This document shows, in pieces, positions 1 to 6,103 of a stretch of DNA of 7,295 bases. The DNA comes from Candidatus Ratteibacteria bacterium. GTDB lineage: Bacteria > CAIJMQ01. Under the pieces are notes generated by a model. That model searched no databases, was not told where the DNA came from, and worked only from the letters and a program-made list of their open reading frames with translations. The stretch lies in contig JAQURI010000080.1 of NCBI GenBank assembly GCA_028715665.1, forward strand, positions 1 through 7,295. Direction: 5' to 3'. How positions within the stretch are numbered: position 1 is the stretch's first letter; every line of letters begins with the position of its first letter. The position numbers were made by a program, and so were the translations under genes.

Positions 1-1
1 A

Positions 2-229
2 AAAGCCGATTCGCCTCTTGTTGACGACCAGGGGAAGGAATCTCTTAATTTTCAGATAACCGTTAGTATCGCTTGTGTAGTTGCGTGGCTTTTAATATTT
101 ATTGTAATTGGTATCCCACTTTTGGCGGCTTTGGCAATATTTGATTTGATAATGCTGATTATCGCCGGCATCAAAGCCAACGATGGAATGAAATACCGCT
201 ATCCGATAAATATAAGATTTATAAAATAA
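2..229 (+). CDS. DUF4870 (Tic20-like) membrane protein, C-terminal part
   Basis: This is the last 75 codons of a gene that begins left of the window; it ends in TAA at 227-229. The reading starts with a DSPLVDDQGKESLNFQ stretch (residues 3-18), followed by two hydrophobic segments at about residues 19-36 and 39-57, a loop with KANDG, and the ending YRYPINIRFIK. This order (polar D-S-P-x-V-D-x-x-G-K-E-x-L-N-F-Q box, two membrane helices, basic YRYP tail) is characteristic of DUF4870 proteins, small integral membrane proteins of about 110-130 residues with no settled biochemical function. The missing part should hold the N-terminal helix. The gene points toward the peptidase gene on the other strand and ends 125 bp before that gene's stop. 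Family assignment is confident; function is unknown. Confidence 0.85.
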   Translation, partial: KADSPLVDDQGKESLNFQITVSIACVVAWLLIFIVIGIPLLAALAIFDLIMLIIAGIKANDGMKYRYPINIRFIK

Positions 230-354
230 CGAGTTGGTGAGGTTTTATAATTAAATTAGTTGTCTCGTTGATACGGAACGTCCTAAACTGAATTATTTAT
301 AAATTGATGCGGTAAAAATATTTCGATAGAGTTAAGGGAAGAGACATTAGATAC

Positions 355-1623
355 TTAGTATCCCGTATAAATCAAATATGTAGCTTCGCAGGAAACTCTG
401 GCTGCTTTGTATCTTATTCTCATATAGCCGTTTTCTCCCCAACTTTTACCCCAACTGTTTCTTAGTATCCAATACCCTTTTCCGTTATTGTTGTTCCATC
501 CCACTAAAGTTACGGCATGATTTGTGGGAGTGTAATAACATTGCGGATAATAAGGAGGGTTGCCTGGGCAGCCTGTCAGGGAATCATTATAAATACCGCC
601 GCTATATGCCTGGAATTTTGGTCCTGCGTAAACTGCGACGTCTATAGGCCCAAATGCTTTGATAGCTTTTTTTATTGCGCTAACGTTTTTGCATGGGATT
701 CTGTTCCATAATAAAAAATCAACCATTGGGCTTTCGTTCCAATGAGTACAAGAACCCGGGTCAATTATTGTATACGGGAAATCGCTTCTAGTGCAGATTC
801 CATAAGTCGTTAATGCATCCAGTTCCTGATACTCGTAATCTGCGCCGTCACAACCATAAAAATGAGAATAGTATTGCGGTAAACGACCTAAGCACCACAT
901 TATAAAAGACTCGGAAAATTTCACGCGTTTACTGCCGGCTTTTTTCTTTGCATAATTATATGCGCCCTCTGCGGCGGCAACTGCGGAAAAAGCGTAACAA
1001 CTGCCGCAAGCACCTTGGTCGCGGATACTATTTACATAATTCTTGCCGCTTCTATTGCGCCAATCAAACTTTGAAGGGAGACTGCCTGATTTGCTCAAGC
1101 TTCCCACGCTAACCTTATTGATGCTCCTTGTTTCTTCTATGTCCGGGCATGTATCGCATTCTTCTTCCGGCTTTGGACAATTTTCGCAGTCATAACCACC
1201 TTTATTATCGATGCCCTCTCCGATTAAATCTTTGTTTAACGGTTCCCCGTTCTCTTCCATGAGGTCAAGCATTTTTATTTTTCCCAGTGATTTGCCATTA
1301 GCACTTTTTTCTTTGGATACGCATACGGCACAATCGGTAATAAATCCTCCATGATTTTTTCGTTCGTTCTCGGTATCATAACCGTACTTTGCGCAATAGG
1401 AGTATTCTTTTCCCACTTTACCAGTGAAGAAATCCCACGCGTCAAACTCAATGCCTTCGGCTACTACGCATATGCCTTTTTCGCCGCCGGGCGTTTGTAT
1501 TACTTTATATTCATAGCCCATCTTTTGACAATACACAGCTGCAGGATTTGGTAATGCGAACAGGGAATTAACTATGAATATTGTTATAATAAAAGCAACA
1601 ATAGAAATTAGAGTTTTCCTCAT
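355..1623 (-). CDS. Secreted papain-family (C1) cysteine peptidase with N-terminal DUF333-type region
   Basis: Predicted exported cysteine protease of 422 residues. The start at 1623 is chosen because AAAGGAGG lies 7 nt upstream and the protein then opens with a classical signal peptide: Met-Arg-Lys, a long hydrophobic core, and a likely cut after SLFA (residue 23). A longer in-frame start at 1671 would put 16 polar residues before the signal and has no such site. Residues 24-68 (NPAAVYC, GGEKGICV, AWDFFTG) match DUF333. A second, degenerate unit follows at about 75-103 (YCAKYGYDTE, CAVCVS). A cysteine-rich linker has two CxxC pairs at 146/149 and 156/159. The catalytic domain begins at about 182 with LPSKFDWRN, the usual mature start of papain-type enzymes. 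The active-site set is complete: Gln203, Cys209 (DQGACGSCYAFSA), His369 (TNHAVTLVGW) and Asn389 (NSWGKSWGENGY). Tyr210 replaces the usual Trp after the catalytic Cys, as in cathepsin C. Cysteines at papain-like disulfide positions are present. No I29/ERFNIN inhibitor propeptide is visible. The gene appears monocistronic; its substrate is unknown. Confidence 0.93.
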   Translation of the reverse strand: MRKTLISIVAFIITIFIVNSLFALPNPAAVYCQKMGYEYKVIQTPGGEKGICVVAEGIEFDAWDFFTGKVGKEYSYCAKYGYDTENERKNHGGFITDCAVCVSKEKSANGKSLGKIKMLDLMEENGEPLNKDLIGEGIDNKGGYDCENCPKPEEECDTCPDIEETRSINKVSVGSLSKSGSLPSKFDWRNRSGKNYVNSIRDQGACGSCYAFSAVAAAEGAYNYAKKKAGSKRVKFSESFIMWCLGRLPQYYSHFYGCDGADYEYQELDALTTYGICTRSDFPYTIIDPGSCTHWNESPMVDFLLWNRIPCKNVSAIKKAIKAFGPIDVAVYAGPKFQAYSGGIYNDSLTGCPGNPPYYPQCYYTPTNHAVTLVGWNNNNGKGYWILRNSWGKSWGENGYMRIRYKAARVSCEATYLIYTGY

Positions 1624-1630
1624 TCTTGTT

Positions 1631-1638
1631 CCTCCTTT
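1631..1638 (-). promoter_or_regulatory. Shine-Dalgarno site fixing the peptidase start
   Basis: On the minus strand AAAGGAGG is followed by a 7-nt spacer and the ATG at 1623-1621. It is a near-perfect anti-16S match. It decides for the 422-residue form that begins with the signal peptide, over the in-frame upstream ATG at 1671. Confidence 0.85.
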
Positions 1639-1652
1639 TAATTTACGTGATA

Positions 1653-1682
1653 ATGATAGCACAGTTGTCAACGGTTTTTCAG
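1653..1682 (-). promoter_or_regulatory. Candidate extended -10 promoter of the peptidase gene
   Basis: The minus strand reads CTGAAA (1682-1677), an 18-nt spacer, then TGC-TATCAT with the hexamer at 1658-1653. A TG dinucleotide one base ahead of the hexamer is the extended -10 arrangement of sigma70-type promoters. Transcription would begin near 1646, giving a leader of roughly 23 nt that contains the Shine-Dalgarno site. A consensus TTGACA also occurs at 1671-1666, but no -10 hexamer lies 16-18 nt from it, so it is probably not the -35 in use. This is prediction only. Confidence 0.4.
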
Positions 1683-1730
1683 GTGCACCTTGTAGAATTG
1701 ATTGGTTTATGGTGTATATAAAATCTCTGT

Positions 1731-1774
1731 TCCGACCCGCCTGCCAAGATTTGACGGGCAGGCGTTATGTCGGA
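1731..1774 (-). terminator. GC-rich hairpin downstream of ppdK (possible terminator or palindromic repeat)
   Basis: CGCCTGCC (1738-1745) pairs perfectly with GGCAGGCG (1757-1764) around an 11-nt loop. An outer 6-bp stem, TCCGAC (1731-1736) with GTCGGA (1769-1774), closes the structure after an asymmetric bulge. It begins 25 bp after the ppdK stop on the minus strand, where an intrinsic terminator would be expected. The following minus-strand sequence (ACAGAGATTTTATATA) has only a short, delayed T-run, so termination strength is doubtful. The GC-rich stem stands out from its AT-rich surroundings, which would also suit a dispersed intergenic palindrome. Confidence 0.5.
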
Positions 1775-1798
1775 GCAGGGTGTAAATTTCTTTATGTA

Positions 1799-4531
1799 TT
1801 ATTTTTTCTCTTTCAATACTGCCTGTGCCGCGGCAAGTCGCGCAATAGGAACTCTGAATGGCGAGCAGGAGACGTAGTTCATGCCGACCTTATGGCAGAA
1901 TTCAACTGATGCAGGATCTCCGCCATGTTCACCACAGATTCCTACTTCTAAGTTTTTACGTGTCTTTCTACCTCGTTCAATCCCTATTTTTATCAGTTCG
2001 CCAATTCCTTTTTGGTCTATGCTTTGGAATGGGTCGCCGGGCAGTATGCCTTTTTGTATATAGTCAGGCACGAATCCGCCGATATCATCACGTGAAAAAC
2101 CAAAGCCCATTTGTGTCATATCGTTGGTGCCGTAAGAGAAAAACTCAGCGACTTCCGCCAGTTCGTTTGCGACAAGAGAGGCTCTCGGGATTTCTATCAT
2201 TGTCCCGAACATATGTTTTATTTTCTTTATGTTGTATTTGTCCAGAACCTGCTGATATACCTTTTTTGCGATTGCCAACTGGTCGGTCAGTTCTTTCACA
2301 TCGCAGACGACGGGGACCATTATTTCGGGATATGGCTTTTTGCCTTCTTTGAGAAGTTCCGCGGATGCTTCGAATGTTGCCCTTATTTGCATTTCGCTTA
2401 TTTCAGGATAAGTAATGCCCAACCGGACTCCGCGGTGTCCCATCATCGGATTCGATTCATGAAGTGCTTCCGCCCTTTTTGAAAGTTCTTCCCGCGATAT
2501 ATTCAGGTCTTTGGCTAATTCATCCAATTTAGCTTCATCTCGTGGAACAAATTCGTGTAGAGGCGGGTCTAGCAGCCTGATGACAACAGGTAATCCATCC
2601 ATTGCTTCTAAAGTCCCCTTTATATCTTTCTTTACGTAAGGGAACAGTTCATTCAGCGCTTTTTGTCTTTCTTCCAATGTTTTGGAAACGATCATTTTAC
2701 GCAGCCGAAATAACGGCTCTTTAGAACCCTTGCCGTAGAACATGTGTTCGGTTCTAAATAGGCCTATGCCTTCGGCTCCGAATTGTCTTGCTTTCCTTGC
2801 GTCTTCGGGCGTATCGGCATTGGTGCGGACGCCCAATTTCTTCACCGAATCGCAGAGTTTAAGGAAATCATTAAGAAGTTTATTTTCTTCGGATGCATCC
2901 ATCATAGCGAGTTTCCCTTCGTACACATTGCCTTTTGTTCCGTTCAATGTAATCCAGTCGCCTTCTTTGAGCATTTTGCCGTCAGCGTGCATCTCTTTTT
3001 TGGCATAATCAATATGTAAAGCCCCGCAGCCGACTATACAGCATTTTCCCCAGCCGCGCGCCACCAGTGCCGCATGAGAAGTCATTCCGCCTCGGGCTGT
3101 GAGAATTGCCTGTGCGGCTCGCATGCCTTCAACATCTTCGGGGTTTGTTTCTTCGCGGACAAGAATTACTTTTTTGCCCTGTTTTGCCCATTCGACTGCT
3201 TCATGGGCAGTGAATACTATCTGGCCTGTTGCGCCGCCCGGACCTGCAGGTAGCCCTTTTGCCAAAGGTTTATGTGCTAACTCCATCTTGGGATTAATAA
3301 TGGGGTGGAGGAGTTCATCCAACTGGCTCGGAGTTACGCGCATAACTGATTCTTCTTTTTTAATTAATTTTTCTTTTAACATGTCCATTGCCATGCGTAC
3401 CGCTGCGGGACCATTTCGTTTTCCGACTCTGCATTGAAGCATGAAAAGCCGGTCTTTTTCAATTGTAAATTCTATATCCTGCATATCTCGGTAATGTTTC
3501 TCTAATCGTTTTTGATAACTATATAATTCTTTGTAAATTTGAGGCATCGCTTTTTCAAGTGTTTTTAAAACTTTGTTATGTTCGGATTTGGAATACTCGT
3601 TTATAGGCGCAGGCGTGCGGATACCGGCGACAACATCTTCTCCCTGTGCGTTGATAAGATATTCTCCATAAAATTGGTTCTCGCCGTTGCCGGGATTGCG
3701 CGTGAAAGCAACCCCCGTTGCCGAATCGCTCCCCATATTTCCGAATACCATTGTTTGCACGTTTACTGCAGTACCCCAATCATCCGGAATGCCTTCTATT
3801 TTGCGGTAGCTGATTGCGCGTTTGCCGTTCCATGAAGCAAATACCGCTCCTATGCCTCCCCAGAGTTGTTCATTGTGTTCGTCCGGAAAATCCTTTTTGA
3901 GCACTTCTTTTATTTTTGCTTTGAATTGTCCGCATAGTTTTTTAAGGTCTTCGGTCGTAAGGTCTGTATCGCTCTTGTAACCTTTTTGTTTCTTCACCTG
4001 GTCCATAAGCTTCTCAAGCTGTTTACGTATGCCCTGTTCATCTTTCGGCTCGATGCCGGCAGCTTTTTCCATAACTACATCCGAATACATCATAATAAGA
4101 CGGCGGTATGCATCGTAAACAAAGCGGCTGTTCCCGCCGCTCTGCTTAATGAGTCCGGGAATTGTTTTTGATGTTAAACCGACATTCAAAACCGTTTCCA
4201 TCATGCCCGGCATTGAACGTCTCGCGCCTGAACGCACGGATACCAATAGGGGGTTTGCAGGGTCTCCGAAATTTCTATCCATCAATTTTTCTATTTTTTT
4301 CATTGCTTTGGCGACTTCGCTTTTAAGCTCTTTGGGATAGGTCTTTCTATTTTTATAATAATGAGTGCAAACCTCCGTGGTAATTGTAAAACCTGGGGGA
4401 ACGGGCAGTCTTAAATCTTTATGTCCTGCCATTTCCGCAAGGTTTGCGCCTTTTCCGCCCAACAAATTTTTCATGCTCTCGTTGCCGTCTGCTTTACCGC
4501 CGCCGAAAAAATAAACATACTTCTTGCTCAT
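1799..4531 (-). CDS. ppdK: Pyruvate, phosphate dikinase (PPDK)
   Basis: Interconverts pyruvate + ATP + Pi and PEP + AMP + PPi in the cytoplasm, serving gluconeogenic PEP synthesis or PPi-linked glycolysis. The protein has 910 residues against about 875 for the well-studied clostridial enzyme; the excess is spread over small insertions, mostly in the N-terminal half. The domains are complete and in the usual order. The ATP-grasp/nucleotide-binding part has GGKGANLAEM (25-34) and SVRSGARRSMPGMMET (98-113). The swivelling phosphohistidine domain has GGMTSHAALVARG with catalytic His486. The C-terminal PEP/pyruvate TIM barrel has Arg593 (LFRTEHMF), Arg652 (RLLDPPLHEF), metal ligands Glu780 (GTMIEIPRA) and Asp804 (GTNDMTQ), and catalytic Cys866 (GICGEHGG). 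The start at 4531 has GGAGGT 9 nt upstream. No PPDK regulatory protein gene adjoins it. It lies 156 bp downstream of trpB across a repeat array that may control it, and a GC-rich hairpin follows its stop. Confidence 0.97.
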   Translation of the reverse strand: MSKKYVYFFGGGKADGNESMKNLLGGKGANLAEMAGHKDLRLPVPPGFTITTEVCTHYYKNRKTYPKELKSEVAKAMKKIEKLMDRNFGDPANPLLVSVRSGARRSMPGMMETVLNVGLTSKTIPGLIKQSGGNSRFVYDAYRRLIMMYSDVVMEKAAGIEPKDEQGIRKQLEKLMDQVKKQKGYKSDTDLTTEDLKKLCGQFKAKIKEVLKKDFPDEHNEQLWGGIGAVFASWNGKRAISYRKIEGIPDDWGTAVNVQTMVFGNMGSDSATGVAFTRNPGNGENQFYGEYLINAQGEDVVAGIRTPAPINEYSKSEHNKVLKTLEKAMPQIYKELYSYQKRLEKHYRDMQDIEFTIEKDRLFMLQCRVGKRNGPAAVRMAMDMLKEKLIKKEESVMRVTPSQLDELLHPIINPKMELAHKPLAKGLPAGPGGATGQIVFTAHEAVEWAKQGKKVILVREETNPEDVEGMRAAQAILTARGGMTSHAALVARGWGKCCIVGCGALHIDYAKKEMHADGKMLKEGDWITLNGTKGNVYEGKLAMMDASEENKLLNDFLKLCDSVKKLGVRTNADTPEDARKARQFGAEGIGLFRTEHMFYGKGSKEPLFRLRKMIVSKTLEERQKALNELFPYVKKDIKGTLEAMDGLPVVIRLLDPPLHEFVPRDEAKLDELAKDLNISREELSKRAEALHESNPMMGHRGVRLGITYPEISEMQIRATFEASAELLKEGKKPYPEIMVPVVCDVKELTDQLAIAKKVYQQVLDKYNIKKIKHMFGTMIEIPRASLVANELAEVAEFFSYGTNDMTQMGFGFSRDDIGGFVPDYIQKGILPGDPFQSIDQKGIGELIKIGIERGRKTRKNLEVGICGEHGGDPASVEFCHKVGMNYVSCSPFRVPIARLAAAQAVLKEKK

Positions 4532-4565
4532 TGTTGTAATACCTCCGTTATTTTAAGTGACTTCA

Positions 4566-4692
4566 GTTAATATAGGTTAACATAAGTTAATAAAAGGTTA
4601 ATAAAGGTTGCTTTTAAAAACATAGTTTTTATTTCGTTTTTTTATCGTAACCATTGTTAACCCATGTTAACTATTTATTAACCATTATTAAC
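4566..4692. repeat. Helically phased GTTAA decamer array in two inverted blocks, upstream of ppdK
   Basis: Five plus-strand units begin with G at 4566, 4576, 4586, 4597 and 4607 (spacings 10, 10, 11, 10): GTTAATATAG, GTTAACATAA, GTTAATAAAAG, GTTAATAAAG and a degenerate GTTGC. Five minus-strand units begin at 4692, 4682, 4671, 4661 and 4651 (spacings 10, 11, 10, 10): GTTAATAATG, GTTAATAAATA, GTTAACATGG, GTTAACAATG and a degenerate GTTAC. The blocks face each other across about 35 bp of A/T-rich DNA. The spacing matches one turn of B-DNA, so every unit faces the same side of the helix. The array fills the ppdK 5' region and its outer edge overlaps the trpB stop codon. Possible roles are a multi-site operator, intrinsically bent DNA, or a long RNA hairpin after trpB. 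No known element with this pattern is recognised. Confidence 0.85.
4615..4631. repeat. Small A/T hairpin at the centre of the GTTAA array
   Basis: TAAAAAC-ATA-GTTTTTA is a perfect 7-bp inverted repeat with a 3-nt loop. Its centre (4623) nearly coincides with the midpoint of the whole array (about 4629), so it sits near the apex of the larger dyad. On the plus strand it is followed by a T-rich run (TTTCGTTTTTTTA). It could be the loop of a longer imperfect RNA hairpin formed by the two GTTAA blocks. With only one G-C pair it would be a weak terminator by itself. Confidence 0.55.
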
Positions 4693-6058
4693 TTTCTTTT
4701 ATTTTCGGTAAATCTTTCAGCGCTTCTTGTATTTTTTCTTTTGGATAAGCGTAATCTACTAATTTCCCCGAAAGATATGCTTCGTAGGATGCCATATCAA
4801 AATGGCCGTGTCCGCTGTGGGCCAAAAGTATATTTTTTGACTGTCCGGTTTCTTTACATTTTAACGCTTCGTCAATCGCGACTTTTATGGCGTGATTTGT
4901 TTCCGGCGCGCTTACTATTCCTTCCGAGCGCGCAAAAGTCACGCCTGCTTTGAATGTTCCGATTTGATGTTCTGCTTTTGCTTCTACCAGTCCCAATTGA
5001 TGAAGATGGCATATAATCGGAGCCATGCCGTGGTAACGAAGTCCGCCGGCATGAATCGGGTCGGGCATAAAACTATGACCCAATGTATACATTTTAATTA
5101 AAGGAGTAAGTTTTGCGGAATCGCCGAAATCATAGGCATAGATTCCTTTTGTTATCGAGGGAGTAGCCGTAGGCTCGACGTTTATAATGCGCAGTTTCGG
5201 CTTTTTGCCTTCGATTTTATCTTTTATAAAAGGCAGAAACATTCCCGCAAAATTCGAACCGCCGCCGACACAGCCGACTATGATGTCAGGATATTCTCCT
5301 GCCATCTCCATTTGTTTTTTTGCTTCAAGTCCTATAACCGTCTGATGAAGAAGCACGTGGTTGAGAACACTTCCAAGAGAATAATGAGTGTCGTCGTGTG
5401 TTACGGTATCTTCCACCGCTTCGCTTATGGCAAGGCCTAAACTTCCGGGGCAGTCAGGGTCTTTTTCTAACATTGCTCGGCCTGCTTTGGTGTCGGGGCT
5501 GGGGCTGGGGACGCACTGTGCTCCCCATGTCTGCATCATTATTCTGCGGTAAGGTTTTAAATGATAACTGGATGCCACCATATAAACTTTTATTTCAATC
5601 CCGAAAAAAGCTCCCGCAAGAGCAAGAGAACTTCCCCATTGTCCGGCTCCTGTTTCTGTTGCAATCCGTTTTATTCCTTCTTTTTTATTGTAATATGCTT
5701 GTGCTATCGCGGTGTTCGGCTTATGGCTTCCCGCAGGGCTTATTCCTTCATATTTATAAAAAATCTTTGCCGGCGTATCAAGCGCTTTTTCGAGTCTGTA
5801 TGCCCTGAATAGGGGAGAAGGCCTCCATAAACGGTATATGTCCCGCACTTCTTCGGGAATTTCTATCCAACGTTCTTGGCTCACCTCCTGTTTGATCAAT
5901 TCCATCGGGAAAAGCGGAGTCAAATCATCGCCCGTTACGGGTTTTCCCGTTCCCGGATGAAGGACGGGAGGAAGCGGCTCGGGCAAATCTGCTTGTATGT
6001 TATACCAACTTCTCGGTATGTCTTTTTCATCGAGCAGAAATTTTGTTCTCTTTTCCAT
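4688..6058 (-). CDS. trpB: Tryptophan synthase beta chain, TrpB2 type
   Basis: PLP-dependent enzyme that condenses indole with L-serine to give L-tryptophan in the cytoplasm. The 456-residue length, the long N-terminal part (IPRSWYNIQADLPEPLPP, residues 14-31) and the EGISPAGSHKPNTA active-site box identify the TrpB2 subgroup rather than the TrpA-partnered TrpB1. Key residues visible are the PLP Schiff-base Lys113, catalytic Glu135 in ATETGAGQWG, the phosphate-binding GGGSN loop at 265-269, and the C-terminal AHSGHGHFD box with Ser415. The start at 6058 is supported by AGGAG 6 nt upstream. No trpA or other trp gene is present in the window. Such stand-alone TrpB2 enzymes are thought to salvage indole or act on serine without TrpA control. 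The gene follows glyS by 45 bp, suggesting co-transcription, and its stop codon lies within the last unit of the repeat array. Family is certain; the true physiological substrate is inferred. Confidence 0.95.
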   Translation of the reverse strand: MEKRTKFLLDEKDIPRSWYNIQADLPEPLPPVLHPGTGKPVTGDDLTPLFPMELIKQEVSQERWIEIPEEVRDIYRLWRPSPLFRAYRLEKALDTPAKIFYKYEGISPAGSHKPNTAIAQAYYNKKEGIKRIATETGAGQWGSSLALAGAFFGIEIKVYMVASSYHLKPYRRIMMQTWGAQCVPSPSPDTKAGRAMLEKDPDCPGSLGLAISEAVEDTVTHDDTHYSLGSVLNHVLLHQTVIGLEAKKQMEMAGEYPDIIVGCVGGGSNFAGMFLPFIKDKIEGKKPKLRIINVEPTATPSITKGIYAYDFGDSAKLTPLIKMYTLGHSFMPDPIHAGGLRYHGMAPIICHLHQLGLVEAKAEHQIGTFKAGVTFARSEGIVSAPETNHAIKVAIDEALKCKETGQSKNILLAHSGHGHFDMASYEAYLSGKLVDYAYPKEKIQEALKDLPKIKES

Positions 6059-6064
6059 AAAATT

Positions 6065-6085
6065 CTCCTTTTGTGATTAATTATA
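6065..6085 (-). promoter_or_regulatory. Possible internal promoter -10 and Shine-Dalgarno ahead of trpB
   Basis: The 45-bp glyS-trpB gap holds a perfect TATAAT on the minus strand (6085-6080), followed by AAAAGGAG (6072-6065). The best -35 candidates, CTGAAC at 6107-6102 or TCTGAA at 6108-6103, are poor matches and overlap the end of glyS. The implied leader would be only about 15 nt. Either a weak internal promoter or a chance AT-rich hexamer would fit; the Shine-Dalgarno part is solid. Confidence 0.3.
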
Positions 6086-6103
6086 AACGGAGTGAATTTT
6101 TGT

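Noticed and set aside
228..269. AACGAG ... CTCGTT inverted repeat after the DUF4870 gene as a bidirectional terminator
   Set aside because: Six base pairs around a 30-nt loop, no adjacent T-tract; too weak to annotate.
350..362. Perfect palindrome GATAC-TTA-GTATC across the peptidase stop codon as a terminator
   Set aside because: Only 5 AT-rich pairs, no following T-run on either strand; most likely chance.
1624..1671. In-frame upstream ATG at 1671 giving a 438-residue peptidase
   Set aside because: It would bury the signal peptide behind 16 polar residues, lies over the predicted promoter, and lacks the strong Shine-Dalgarno site found 7 nt before the ATG at 1623.
1666..1671. Consensus TTGACA as the -35 of the peptidase promoter
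   Set aside because: No acceptable -10 hexamer lies 16-18 nt downstream on the minus strand; the TGC-TATCAT extended -10 overlaps this region instead.
1858..2352. Rightward open frame of 164 codons opposite ppdK, and other plus-strand frames over ppdK, trpB and glyS
   Set aside because: They lie antisense to strongly conserved coding sequence, have unnatural composition (runs of Arg/Ser/Phe/Cys) and show no recognisable domain; they are shadows.
1799..4531. PPDK about 35 residues longer than the clostridial enzyme as an unusual fusion or insertion
   Set aside because: The excess is spread over several small insertions in variable loops, and all catalytic boxes are intact; within normal family variation.
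4566..4692. GTTAA array as a CRISPR or as plasmid/chromosome origin iterons
   Set aside because: Units are 10-11 bp with no unique spacers, which excludes CRISPR. No dnaA, rep gene or DnaA boxes are visible nearby, so an origin is unsupported.
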